Assembly (NCBI GenBank): GCA_964545855.1
Contig: CAZJHD010000004.1
Span: forward strand, 1-64,000
Source: CAZJHD01 sp964545855
Lineage (GTDB): Bacteria; Planctomycetota; UBA1135; JACQFD01
Direction: 5' to 3'
Length of the DNA: 64,000 nt
Shown: piece after piece, positions 35,865 to 44,917 of the stretch
Layout: every line of letters starts with the position of its first letter
Position numbering within the stretch: position 1 is the stretch's first letter
Notes under the pieces: generated by a model
Told to the model about the DNA's origin: nothing
The model's input: the letters and a program-made list of their open reading frames with translations, nothing else
The model's database searches: none
Program-made: the position numbers and the translations under genes

Positions 35865-36737
35865 TCAGCGGAGGTTCTCTTCGAAGAAGTCCTTCAGCTT
35901 CTGCCCGATGTGGGACCCCGAGAGATCCAGCAGCCGCTCGCGCGCGATCCCGGGCGCGATGAACAGCTCCTTCGGCTCGAGAGAGCGTTCGTAGAGCTCC
36001 TGGATCTCGAGCGGCGGAGTGGTTCCATCGTTGCCGGCGCCGACGAAGAGCACCGGACAGGGCGCGAGCTTCCCGACCGCGTCCACGGGCCGCACCGTCG
36101 CGGGCGCGCTCCCGATGCGCATGCGGATCATCTCCGCCACGAGGAGACCCGCGGGCTCGAGCCCGATCCCGGCGCGCTGCTTCATGCGGCGGTCGATGGC
36201 GCCCTCCAGGGACGCATAGGGTCCGAGGAGCGCCACGGCGCCGCATTCGCGGATCGCCTCGTGCGCGAGGATCACGGCGCTCGCGCCGGTGCCGATGCCA
36301 AGGAGACCGATGCGGCGCGGCGAGTGGGGACGGGAGTCCCGCAGGAACCGGTACCCGGCCGCGACGTCGAGGGCCTCCTTCACGCCGAGGGTCTGGAGCG
36401 TGCCACCGCTCGCGCCGCACCCCCGGAGGTCCACCAGGAGGAGGTCGTAGCCGAGCAGGCTCAGCGCCCGGGCGATGGGAAGACCGTCGGCGCGCGTGCC
36501 GTGGTGGCCGTGGAAGATCGCGACGGCGGGCGACCCGGGCGATCCCGGCGCGTACCAGCCCCGCAGCATCGTTCCGTCGGAGGAGGGGAACTCGACGTCC
36601 TCCACGGCGATCCCGGCGGTGGACGAATCTCGCTCCAGAGTGGGCTTGTGGGTCGCGGTGACGTACCACGCGGTCCCGCCGCTCAGGAGCGCGAAGACGA
36701 GTCCGAGGGCTGCCAGAGCCTTGAGGAGCTTCCACAT
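35865..36737 (-). CDS. Membrane-anchored alpha/beta-hydrolase, triad degenerate
   Basis: A 290-aa protein with an N-terminal anchor (about residues 6-25) and the fold of YfhR/BAAT-like hydrolases: HGHHGTRADG near the start, LLVDLRGCGASGG, then the elbow. The elbow, normally GxSxG, reads GIGTGA, so Gly149 (codon GGC at 36293-36291) replaces the Ser. The acid loop GAGNDGTTPP is intact, while the expected His motif (usually GAGH) reads PGIARE, an Arg. The protein probably lacks hydrolase activity. The start is an ATG. It is separated by 140 nt from the DUF1800 gene. Confidence 0.8.
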   Translation of the reverse strand: MWKLLKALAALGLVFALLSGGTAWYVTATHKPTLERDSSTAGIAVEDVEFPSSDGTMLRGWYAPGSPGSPAVAIFHGHHGTRADGLPIARALSLLGYDLLLVDLRGCGASGGTLQTLGVKEALDVAAGYRFLRDSRPHSPRRIGLLGIGTGASAVILAHEAIRECGAVALLGPYASLEGAIDRRMKQRAGIGLEPAGLLVAEMIRMRIGSAPATVRPVDAVGKLAPCPVLFVGAGNDGTTPPLEIQELYERSLEPKELFIAPGIARERLLDLSGSHIGQKLKDFFEENLR

Positions 36738-36886
36738 GGTTCGTGGCGCGTCGTTGCGACCTCTCCGCGGTCGAGCCGCGGCACGGGCGGGCGCCTCTTC
36801 AGGTTCTCGGCGATCCGATGCCGATAGCTCAAGCGTTCGTCCTCCGCCGCGCCCTCGGCGGCCACCCCTTTCCTCGCCAGATTCCC

Positions 36887-37186
36887 ATGCCTCGAACGAC
36901 CGATCGCAGGAGCAAGTCCCGCGTCGAGAAGACGCTCCACGTGGAGATGCGCCTCCCGTCGGAGGCGATCCAGGCCGCCTCGACGAACGTCAGCGCGTCG
37001 GGGATCTACCTCTCCTTCGCCGGCCCGATCGAGATCCAGCTGGTGGTCTCCCTGGGGAGCGAGCGGAAGGCGCTGCGTGGGCAGCTCGTCCGCCTCGAGA
37101 GCCGCGACCAGTCGCACTCCGAGATGGGCGCGGCGATCCGGGTCGAGGGCGGGATGCCCGACTTCGGCTCGAGCCCCGCACTCTGA
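36887..37186 (+). CDS. Single-domain PilZ protein (c-di-GMP binding)
   Basis: A 99-aa protein consisting of a PilZ domain alone. The two binding motifs are present: an Arg-rich N-terminus (DRRSKSR) and NVSASG, matching [D/N]xSxxG. The rest alternates strands as expected. It should bind cyclic di-GMP in the cytoplasm and pass the signal to a partner. The ATG at 36887 is chosen because the domain begins there. The frame extends upstream to 36743 without motif. It is convergent with nuoN, 22 nt apart. Confidence 0.78.
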   Translation: MPRTTDRRSKSRVEKTLHVEMRLPSEAIQAASTNVSASGIYLSFAGPIEIQLVVSLGSERKALRGQLVRLESRDQSHSEMGAAIRVEGGMPDFGSSPAL

Positions 37187-37208
37187 GCCTCCGGTCGCGT
37201 TCCGCGCG

Positions 37209-38648
37209 TCAGCGCGCGAGAGGGATCAGCAGCGGATCGGGGAAGAGCCCCAGGGCGGCCACGGCGACGGCCGCGGCGACGGTCGCGAGCAGCGCGGGCC
37301 ACGGGAGGCCCTCCTCCACGGCGGCCCCCTCGCCTTCCTCTTCGGCCGACATGAAGCAGGTGGCCACGAGACGCAGGTAGTAGGCGGCGCCGATCACCGT
37401 GAGGACGATCGCGGCGACGGCGAGGGCCACCATCTCGGCGCGGATCGCGGTCGCGAAGACGAGATATTTCGCCCAGAAGCCGCCCGTGGGCGGGATGCCG
37501 GCGAGGCTCAGCGCGAAGAACGAGAAGAGCAGGGCGAGTCCGGGGCGCCGACGTCCGAGTCCTCGAAGATCGGCGACCCGTGCGAAGGAGTCGCCTCCGC
37601 GCTCGAGCATCGCGAGGACTCCGAAGGCGCCGAGGACCGAAGCGCCGTAGGCGGCCAGGTAGAAGGCCGCGGAGATCGTGGCCGACCGCGAGATCTCGGC
37701 CGCCATGGGACCGCTCGCGGCCGAGCGCTCCGCCGCGAGCGCGAGGAGGAGCGTCCCTGCGTGGGCGACGGAGGAGTACGCGAGGAGCCTCTTCGTGCGC
37801 TCCTGCACGAGGGCGCCGAGGTTCCCGGCCACGATCGTGAGCACCGCGATCGCCGCGATCGCGGGCGCCGTGCTCGCCGGGAGCATGGGGACGACGAGGA
37901 GCAGCGCCGCGACGGCGGCGACCTTCGTGGCCGACGCCATGAGCGCCGTGACGGGCGTCGAGGCGCCCTCGTAGGCGTCGGGAGTCCAGAAGTGGAAGGG
38001 CGCCGCGGAGACCTTGAAGAGGAGGCCCACCAGCACGAGCGCCGCGCCGGCCGTGCCCGCGGTCGATCGTCCCGCCGCTGCCTGCAGCCGCGCCACGTCG
38101 AGCGTGCCCTCGGCGGAGAAGAGGAGCGCCATCCCGTAGAGCAGGAACCCGGCGGCGAAGGCGCCCAGAAGGAAGTACTTCACCGCGCCCTCCACGGCCG
38201 CGCCGCGCCCGCGGCGCATGGCGACGAGCGTGTAGAGCGGCACGGAGAGGAGCTCGATCCCGAGGAACAGGACGAGCAGGTGGCGCGCTCCGGCGACGAG
38301 GCCGACGCCCGCGGGCACCAGCAGGACGAGGGCGAGGAACTCGCCGGGGAAGCGGTGTCCGGGCCGGTCCCGATCGCTCGACGCGAGGAAGATCGTGGCG
38401 AGTGCGAAGGCGACGGCCGACCCCGTGAAGACGCCGGATGCGCGGTCGAGGCCGAACACCTCGGAGCCGTAGCCGCCGAGACCGACGGCGCCGCCGAAGA
38501 GCGCGAGGAGCGTCCCCGCCAGGGTGGCGACGGCGATCCACAGCGTCAGGAGGCGCCGGCCCGCGAGCGCGTCCACGAGCACGGCGATCACGAAGCCGGC
38601 CATGGGGAGTCCGACGGGAGCGAGCCGCAGCCAATCGTCGTTCGTCAT
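37209..38648 (-). CDS. nuoN: NADH-quinone oxidoreductase subunit N
   Basis: Proton-pumping antiporter-like subunit of complex I, 479 aa. The family core is visible: the Glu helix LGIELLSVPLYTLV, a KYFLLGAFAAGFLLYG segment, the Lys helix with GLLFKVSAAPFHFWTPD, EGASTPVTALMAS and SLAGIPPTGGFWAKY. About 13 membrane helices. Last gene of the operon; its ATG overlaps the nuoM stop by 4 nt (ATGA). Confidence 0.96.
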   Translation of the reverse strand: MTNDDWLRLAPVGLPMAGFVIAVLVDALAGRRLLTLWIAVATLAGTLLALFGGAVGLGGYGSEVFGLDRASGVFTGSAVAFALATIFLASSDRDRPGHRFPGEFLALVLLVPAGVGLVAGARHLLVLFLGIELLSVPLYTLVAMRRGRGAAVEGAVKYFLLGAFAAGFLLYGMALLFSAEGTLDVARLQAAAGRSTAGTAGAALVLVGLLFKVSAAPFHFWTPDAYEGASTPVTALMASATKVAAVAALLLVVPMLPASTAPAIAAIAVLTIVAGNLGALVQERTKRLLAYSSVAHAGTLLLALAAERSAASGPMAAEISRSATISAAFYLAAYGASVLGAFGVLAMLERGGDSFARVADLRGLGRRRPGLALLFSFFALSLAGIPPTGGFWAKYLVFATAIRAEMVALAVAAIVLTVIGAAYYLRLVATCFMSAEEEGEGAAVEEGLPWPALLATVAAAVAVAALGLFPDPLLIPLAR

Positions 38649-40204
38649 CGGTGCGCTCCCTCCGCCGCTGCGACGAAGGCCGGCGCGGAGCCGGCGGCGC
38701 CGCCGCTCCAGGCGACGCGGCCCCTCTCGATGCGCGCCACGAGGCGATCCACGGACGGGGACATGGGATCGACGAATCGCGCGGGCTCGACGCCGATCCA
38801 GACGATCGGCACGACCAGCACCGCGGCGGCGAGCCACTCGCGTCCCGAGAGGTCGGCGATCGCGCGGTTCTCCGGCCGCGTGATCGGCCCCGAGAGGACG
38901 CGGCGCACCATGGAGAGCATGTAGATGGCCCCGAGCACGACTCCCGTGGCGGCGAGCGCTCCCACGGCGACGTTCGCGTCGAACGCTCCCTTCAGGCAGA
39001 GGAACTCGCCGGGGAATCCGTTCAGACCCGGGAGACCGATCGACGCGAAGGTGGCCAGCGTGAGGAGCACCGCGAAGCCCGGGATCACGCGCGCGAGGCC
39101 GCCGAACTCGGCGATCTCGCGCACGTGCCGCCGCTCGTAGACGACGCCCACGAGGAAGAAGAGAAGGCCCGTGGAGAGCCCGTGATTCACCATCTGCAGC
39201 AGGCCGCCCCGGATCCCGGCGCCGTTCAGCGCGAACAGTCCCACCATCACGGTGCCCATGTGGGCCACCGACGAGTACGCGACGAGCTTCTTCAGGTCGC
39301 TCTGGGCGTAGGCGAGGAACGACCCGTAGATCACGCCCGCTGCGGCGACGCCCGCGATCCAGGGCGCCGCCGAGACGGCGGCGGCCGGGAACATCCCGAC
39401 GCCGAGGCGCAGGAACCCATAGGTGCCGAGCTTCAGCAGCACGCCCGCCAGCACGATGGAGCCCGCCGTCGGCGCCTCCACGTGGGCGTCGGGGAGCCAC
39501 GTGTGGAACGGCAGCATCGGCACCTTGATCGCGAAGGCGAGCGCGAAGGCGCCGAAGGCGTAGAGCTGCGTGCGCACGGGGAGGTCGCGCTCGAGCAGAT
39601 CGCGGACGTCGACGGTTCCCGTCGAGTAGGCGACGTAGAGCAGCGCCACGAGCATCACGACGGAGCCGCCGAACGTGTAGAGGAAGAACTTCACCGTGGC
39701 GTAGATCCGCCGCGGGCCGCCCCAGATCCCGATCACGAAGTAGAGCGGGACCAGGCTCACTTCCCAGAACACGTAGAAGAGCACCAGGTCGAGCGCGAGG
39801 AAGACGCCCTGCATGGCCGTCTGCATGAGCAGCATCCAGGCCAGGAACTCGCGCTCCCGGTGGTGGATGTGTCCTCGGGCCGAGAGGAGCACGACGGGGA
39901 GGAGGAGCCCCGCGAGCGTCACCATCGTGAGGGAGATGCCGTCGATCCCGAGCGAGAGCCGCACGGGGATGCTCGTGCCCGCCGCGGCGGGCAGGGAGAA
40001 CCACGGGCGATCGACGACCCACTGCAGCCCGGCGTCGGCTCCGTCGAAGCGGGTGAACGCGAGGACGCAGAGCACCGCCTCCGCGACGGCGAAGGCGAGC
40101 GCGAGCGCGTGGAGCGGACGTGCGTCGCGGACCGGAAGGACGGCGATCAGGAGCGCGCCGGCGGCGGGCAGCGCGACGATGAGGGGAAGGAGGAACTCGT
40201 TCAT
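38645..40204 (-). CDS. nuoM: NADH-quinone oxidoreductase subunit M
   Basis: Proton-pumping subunit, 519 aa. Motifs: FWEVSLVPLYFVIGIWGG with the pump Glu, KFFLYTFGGSVVML, KVPMLPFHTWLPDAHVEAPT with the Lys helix, and the YSSVAHMG helix. The start is an ATG 13 nt after nuoL. Confidence 0.97.
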   Translation of the reverse strand: MNEFLLPLIVALPAAGALLIAVLPVRDARPLHALALAFAVAEAVLCVLAFTRFDGADAGLQWVVDRPWFSLPAAAGTSIPVRLSLGIDGISLTMVTLAGLLLPVVLLSARGHIHHREREFLAWMLLMQTAMQGVFLALDLVLFYVFWEVSLVPLYFVIGIWGGPRRIYATVKFFLYTFGGSVVMLVALLYVAYSTGTVDVRDLLERDLPVRTQLYAFGAFALAFAIKVPMLPFHTWLPDAHVEAPTAGSIVLAGVLLKLGTYGFLRLGVGMFPAAAVSAAPWIAGVAAAGVIYGSFLAYAQSDLKKLVAYSSVAHMGTVMVGLFALNGAGIRGGLLQMVNHGLSTGLLFFLVGVVYERRHVREIAEFGGLARVIPGFAVLLTLATFASIGLPGLNGFPGEFLCLKGAFDANVAVGALAATGVVLGAIYMLSMVRRVLSGPITRPENRAIADLSGREWLAAAVLVVPIVWIGVEPARFVDPMSPSVDRLVARIERGRVAWSGGAAGSAPAFVAAAEGAHR

Positions 40205-40217
40205 CGGCGGGGGCCCT

Positions 40218-42167
40218 TCATCGCGATGCCAGGATCGCGGCCACCAGGGCGACGGCGCCGGCGCCGAACCAGAGCGAATAGCTCTGCAGCCGTCCGTCGG
40301 CGGCGCGGCGCACCGCCACGGCGGCGGAGCCGCAGAGACGCGCGACTCCGTTCACGGCGCCGTCGATCACGTAGGCGTCGAAGAGGCTCGACAGGAACGC
40401 CTTCATGCGGAGCGGCCTCACGATCGCCGCGTCGTAGGCCTCGTCGACGAACCAGCGGCCCTCGAGCCATCGATAGAGTCTCGGGAACCGAGCGGCCCGC
40501 GCCTCGGCCCTGTGGAGCCCGGCGCCGTAGGTGCTCCGCGCGAGGGCCCAGCCGGCGAGGGCGACGCCGCCGGCGACGAGCAGCAGGAACGCCTCGCTCG
40601 ACACCGAATGGGCGGCGGCATCGTGGCCCGGCGATCCGGGACCGGCGAGGACCGGCTCGAGCCACGACTCGAGCAGGTGGGATGCGCCGAAGGGGAGCCC
40701 CAGGACGGCCGCCCCGACCGTCAGCACCGCGAGGGCGACGAGCGGGAGCGTGATGACCGGAGGATTCGGGTGCGGATGCGCGTGGCCGCGCGGCTCTCCC
40801 TCGAAGGCGAGGAAGACCAGCCGGAAGGTGTAGAAGGCGGTCATCAGGGCGCCCGCCTCGGCGACGACGAACAGCACGACGTTCGATCCGGCCACGCCGA
40901 ACACGGGCTCGGCGTGCAGCACGCCGGCGAGGATCGCGTCCTTCGAGAAGAACCCCGACAGCAGCGGGATCCCCGCCAGGGCGGCGGCCCCGACGAGCAT
41001 GCATCGATAGGTGGTCGGGAGCGCGCGACGGAGGCCTCCCATCCGGAAGAGGTTCTGCTCGTGGTGCAGCGCCAGGATCACGGCGCCCGCGCCGAGGAAC
41101 AGGAGCGCCTTGAAGAAGGCGTGCGTCACGAGGTGGTAGAAGCTCGCGCCGTAGGCGCCGACGCCGGCGCCGAGGAACAAGTAGCCGAGCTGGGAGACCG
41201 TCGAGTAGGCGAGGACCTTCTTGATGTCCTTCGCGACGAGTCCCATGGTCCCGGCGAAGAAGGCCGTCGCGCATCCGACGCAGGCCACGACGCCCGCCGC
41301 CACCGGCGACGCGTCGAACAGCGGGTGGGCGCGGATCACGACGTACACGCCGGCCGTCACCATCGTGGCCGCGTGGATGAGCGCGGAGACCGGCGTCGGA
41401 CCCGCCATGGCGTCCGGCAGCCACACGTGGAGCGGGATCTGCGCCGACTTCCCGCAGGCGCCGACGAACAGGAGGAGCGCGAGCGTCGTCGTCTGCCAGG
41501 TCTCGAGCCGTCCCGCCTCCACGGCCGCGTTCACGCCCGCGAACTCGAAGGTGCCGCACCAGGCGGCGGCCGCGAACATGGCGAGCAGGAAGCCGAGGTC
41601 GCCGACGCGGTTCACGACGAAGGCCTTCTGTCCCGCCTCGGCGTTCTTCATCTCCTCGTGCCAGAACCCGATGAGCAGGTAGGAGCAGAGCCCCACGCCC
41701 TCCCATCCGATGAACAGCACGGGCATCGAGTCGCCGAGGACGAGCAGCAGCATCGCCGCGACGAAGAGGTTCAGGTAGGCGAAGAAGCGCGCGAAGCCGG
41801 CGTCGCCCTTCATGTAGCCCGTCGCGTAGACGTGGATCAGCGCGCCGACGCCCGTGATCACGAGACACATGACCGACGAGAGCGCGTCGAAGCGGAGGCC
41901 GAAGGCGATGTCGGGGCCGCCCGTCGGGATCCAGGTGCCACCGCTCCAGGAGAGGACGCGCTCGGGGAGCGCGCGGAGGCCGAGGATCTCGGCGCACGCG
42001 ACGAGGAATGCGAGCGCCACGGCTCCGCAGGCGACGAGCCCCACGAGCCCCTCGGGTGCCGCGGCCGAAGGGTCCCGGCGCCGGGCGCCGATCGTCCGGG
42101 CGTGGAGCAGCCCGCAGGCGGCAGCGCCCGCGAGCGGGAGGAGGGGGATGATCGGGATCCAGGACAC
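40218..42167 (-). CDS. nuoL: NADH-quinone oxidoreductase subunit L
   Basis: Largest proton-pumping subunit, 649 aa, with the C-terminal lateral helix that clamps the membrane arm. Motifs: FIGWEGVGLCSYLLIGFWHE, FVVNRVGDLGF, KSAQIPLHVWLPDAM, an AGVYVVIRAHPLF segment and KKVLAYSTVSQLGYL. The start is a GTG (reading VSWIPIIPLLPL), 24 nt after nuoK. Confidence 0.97.
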   Translation of the reverse strand: MSWIPIIPLLPLAGAAACGLLHARTIGARRRDPSAAAPEGLVGLVACGAVALAFLVACAEILGLRALPERVLSWSGGTWIPTGGPDIAFGLRFDALSSVMCLVITGVGALIHVYATGYMKGDAGFARFFAYLNLFVAAMLLLVLGDSMPVLFIGWEGVGLCSYLLIGFWHEEMKNAEAGQKAFVVNRVGDLGFLLAMFAAAAWCGTFEFAGVNAAVEAGRLETWQTTTLALLLFVGACGKSAQIPLHVWLPDAMAGPTPVSALIHAATMVTAGVYVVIRAHPLFDASPVAAGVVACVGCATAFFAGTMGLVAKDIKKVLAYSTVSQLGYLFLGAGVGAYGASFYHLVTHAFFKALLFLGAGAVILALHHEQNLFRMGGLRRALPTTYRCMLVGAAALAGIPLLSGFFSKDAILAGVLHAEPVFGVAGSNVVLFVVAEAGALMTAFYTFRLVFLAFEGEPRGHAHPHPNPPVITLPLVALAVLTVGAAVLGLPFGASHLLESWLEPVLAGPGSPGHDAAAHSVSSEAFLLLVAGGVALAGWALARSTYGAGLHRAEARAARFPRLYRWLEGRWFVDEAYDAAIVRPLRMKAFLSSLFDAYVIDGAVNGVARLCGSAAVAVRRAADGRLQSYSLWFGAGAVALVAAILASR

Positions 42168-42191
42168 GGGTGGGTGCGCGGCTCCGGCGGC

Positions 42192-42500
42192 TCAGCCTCG
42201 GAGCTCGGTGGCCGCGTCCAGCTCCGTCGACCTGCGGAGCCGGAACAGCGCGAGGACGAGGGCGAGGCCGACGGCGGCCTCCACGGCGGCCACGACGATC
42301 ACGAAGAGCGCGTAGGTCGAGGCCTCGCTCGCGCGCTCGCTCCCGCGCGCGGCCGCGAGGAACGTCAGGTTGGCGGCGTTCAGCATCAGCTCGATGCTGA
42401 GCAGCACGACGATCGCGTTGCGGCGGACGAGGAAGCCGTAGACGCCGATGGCGAACAGGAGAGCCGCGAGCACGAGGACGGGCGCGCCGAAGAAGCTCAC
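42192..42500 (-). CDS. nuoK: NADH-quinone oxidoreductase subunit K
   Basis: Small three-helix membrane subunit, 102 aa. It has the conserved Glu pair in LSIELMLNAANL and in VVAAVEAAVGLAL. The GTG start overlaps the nuoJ stop by 4 nt. Confidence 0.96.
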   Translation of the reverse strand: MSFFGAPVLVLAALLFAIGVYGFLVRRNAIVVLLSIELMLNAANLTFLAAARGSERASEASTYALFVIVVAAVEAAVGLALVLALFRLRRSTELDAATELRG

Positions 42501-43159
42501 GAGGCGCTCCTCGCCGGCTCGGGACGCTCCGTGCTCGCACCGCGCTCGGGCATGGCGAGACCGTCGGGGGCCGCCGCTTCCGGGGCATGCACGACGAGCG
42601 GCCGCGGGTCGAAGGCGAGCTCTCGGGCGCGCGACGCGAGCGTCGGCTGGTCGGGCGCGCGACGGGCGAGCACGACGACGGCGACCATGGCGGCGAGGAG
42701 AAGGACTCCGGCCACCTGGAAGGGGAGGACGAGCGGCCCGTCGAACATGAGGCGCGCGATCGACTCGACGGATTCGCCGGCAGGCGCTCCCGTCGCCGGC
42801 GCGGCCGGCTTCGCGGCGAGCTCCAGCCCGACGACGACGCCCTCCACGGCGAGCGCGAGGGCCACCGCGGCGCCCATGCCGGGGCGCAGCATGCCGCGGA
42901 CCGGCGCGAGGGTCGTGATCCCGAGCAGCATGATCACGAAGAGGAACAGGACCATGATCGCGCCCGCGTACACGAGCACCTGCACGGCGGCGAGGAACGG
43001 GAAGCCGAGCAGCAGGTAGATCCCCGAGAGGCAGAAGAACGTCAGCACGAGGAACATCGCCGCCACCACCGCGTCGCGGCGTGTCACGACGTTCAGGGCC
43101 GCGGCGAGGGCGCCGGCGCCGAACACGTAGCCGAGGAGATCGGGGGTGGTGAGGTCCAT
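42497..43159 (-). CDS. nuoJ: NADH-quinone oxidoreductase subunit J
   Basis: Membrane subunit with five helices, 220 aa. The third helix VLVYAGAIMVLFLFVIMLL is the signature. The C-terminal 45 residues are Ala/Pro/Glu-rich and non-conserved. The start is an ATG 32 nt after nuoI. Confidence 0.95.
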   Translation of the reverse strand: MDLTTPDLLGYVFGAGALAAALNVVTRRDAVVAAMFLVLTFFCLSGIYLLLGFPFLAAVQVLVYAGAIMVLFLFVIMLLGITTLAPVRGMLRPGMGAAVALALAVEGVVVGLELAAKPAAPATGAPAGESVESIARLMFDGPLVLPFQVAGVLLLAAMVAVVVLARRAPDQPTLASRARELAFDPRPLVVHAPEAAAPDGLAMPERGASTERPEPARSAS

Positions 43160-43191
43160 GGTTCCGGGCGCGAAGGTCGCGCGCGCGACGC

Positions 43192-43842
43192 TCAGGCCGG
43201 CGGCCCTCCGCTCGGCGCTTCCCGGCTCGCGGATCCCAGGCTCGGCGGCTCCCGCCGCGACGGATCGGTCTCGGGCACGCCGACGGGCACCGGCGGGCAG
43301 GCGTGTCCCGCCGGGTTCCCCTTGGGATCCATCGAGGGCGGCGTCTTCCGCCAGCGGTTGTAGATCGAGTTGTTCAGCTCGATCCGCGGGCGCAGGCGCT
43401 CGATGGGCATGAGGAGCTGGCCCTTGTCGAGGACGTGCTCGGCGCGCGTGGGTCCCGCGTACTCGAGCTGGTCGCTCATGAAGATCGCTTCCTTCGGGCA
43501 CACCTCCTCGCAGAAGCCGCAGAGGATGCAGCGGAGCATGTCGATCTGGAACTGCTCCGGCTCGCGCTCGATGAAGCGGTCGGTCTCGCCGCCGTGGATC
43601 GTGATCGCGTAGGCGGGGCACACGAACTCGCAGAGCCCGCAGGCGACGCAGCGTACGGTGCCGTCGCCGTTCTGGGCGAGGCGCGGCTGTCCGCGCGTGA
43701 GCGACGTGCGCGGGATCGGGTCCTCCGGATACCGCCGGACGACGTGCTTGCGGAACATCACCCGGAACGTGAGGACCATGCCCTTCAGCAGCGGCAAGTA
43801 GAGCCGCTCGAAGAGCGTGAGGGGTCGGGAGGGGACGGGCAT
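43192..43842 (-). CDS. nuoI: NADH-quinone oxidoreductase subunit I
   Basis: Carries two 4Fe-4S clusters (N6a, N6b) that pass electrons to NuoB. The two motifs are CVACGLCEFVCP and CILCGFCEEVCP. Length is 216 aa with a Pro-rich C-terminal tail. The start is an ATG, 34 nt after nuoH. Confidence 0.96.
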   Translation of the reverse strand: MPVPSRPLTLFERLYLPLLKGMVLTFRVMFRKHVVRRYPEDPIPRTSLTRGQPRLAQNGDGTVRCVACGLCEFVCPAYAITIHGGETDRFIEREPEQFQIDMLRCILCGFCEEVCPKEAIFMSDQLEYAGPTRAEHVLDKGQLLMPIERLRPRIELNNSIYNRWRKTPPSMDPKGNPAGHACPPVPVGVPETDPSRREPPSLGSASREAPSGGPPA

Positions 43843-43876
43843 CGAGATCGGGAGGCCGGTGGATCCGCGGCTCGGC

Positions 43877-44917
43877 TCACCGCAGCGCGACGACGGCGCC
43901 GGTCGCCGTGAAGACGACGAGGGAGAGGGGCAGGAGCTTGCGCCAGCCGAGATCCATGAGCTGGTCGTACCGGAAGCGCGGGAGCGACCAGCGCACCCAG
44001 AGGTAGAGGAAGAGGAAGGCGCCCGTCTTCGCGGCGAAGGCGAGGAGGGAGAGCCACACCGGCATCGCGTCGACGGCGACGAAGGGCAGGTCGGGTCCGC
44101 CGAGGAACAGCGTCGTCATCATGGCCGACATGGCGAACATCGCCGCGTACTCGCCGATGAAGAACAGCGCGAACTTCATCGACGAGTACTCGGTGTGGAA
44201 GCCGCCGACGAGCTCCGGCTCGCACTCCGCGAAGTCGAAGGGGTGGCGGTTCGTCTCCGCGAACATCGTCACGAGGAAGATCAGGAACGCGAGCGGCCCG
44301 AGCGGAAGGCCCCAGGGCATGAAGAAGACGTTCCAGCCCGACTCGTCCTGCCTCCGGCAGATCTCCGTGAGCGAGAGGCTCCCGCTCATGAGCATCGCCG
44401 TCGCGAGGGCGAGGAACATCGGCAGCTCGTAGGAGATCATCTGCGCGGTGCTGCGCAGGCTGCCGATCAGCGAGAACTTGTTGTTGCTCGACCAGCCGCC
44501 GAGGATCACGCCGTAGACGCCCATGGATCCGATGGCGGCGAAGTAGAGGAGGCCGAGCGGGACGTCGGCGGCGACGAGGGGCCGCTCGACCCCCGTGCCG
44601 GGGATCGCGACGGGAGCCACGGAGAAGGGCACGAGCGCGAAGACCAGCAGCGCGGGGGTCGCGGCGAGCACCGGGGCCAGGCGGAAGAGGAACGGCCGCG
44701 CGCCATCGGGGACGACCTCTTCCTTGAAGATGAACTTGATCCCGTCGGCGAGCGGCTGGAGGAGACCGAGGGGACCGACGCGGTTCGGCCCGATGCGGTA
44801 CTGCATCCACGCGGAGACCCGCCGTTCCGCGAGGGACATGGCGCCGGCGACGGAGAGGGCGACGACGAGGGCGCCCGCCGACAGGAGCAGCATCGAGAGG
44901 AGCTGCGGGAGTTCCAT
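43877..44917 (-). CDS. nuoH: NADH-quinone oxidoreductase subunit H
   Basis: Membrane subunit forming the quinone site with NuoB/D, 346 aa and eight helices. Motifs: AERRVSAWMQYRIGPNRVGP, QPLADGIKF, a SMGVYGVILGGWSSNNKFSL segment and FAETNRHPFDFAECEPELV. Start and nuoG stop share one base (TGATG). Confidence 0.97.
   Translation of the reverse strand: MELPQLLSMLLLSAGALVVALSVAGAMSLAERRVSAWMQYRIGPNRVGPLGLLQPLADGIKFIFKEEVVPDGARPFLFRLAPVLAATPALLVFALVPFSVAPVAIPGTGVERPLVAADVPLGLLYFAAIGSMGVYGVILGGWSSNNKFSLIGSLRSTAQMISYELPMFLALATAMLMSGSLSLTEICRRQDESGWNVFFMPWGLPLGPLAFLIFLVTMFAETNRHPFDFAECEPELVGGFHTEYSSMKFALFFIGEYAAMFAMSAMMTTLFLGGPDLPFVAVDAMPVWLSLLAFAAKTGAFLFLYLWVRWSLPRFRYDQLMDLGWRKLLPLSLVVFTATGAVVALR

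Noticed and set aside
33091..36735. A 1214-codon frame ending in DUF1501
   Set aside because: Its upstream part overlaps the DUF1800 and hydrolase genes in another frame. The twin-Arg signal fixes the start at 34335.
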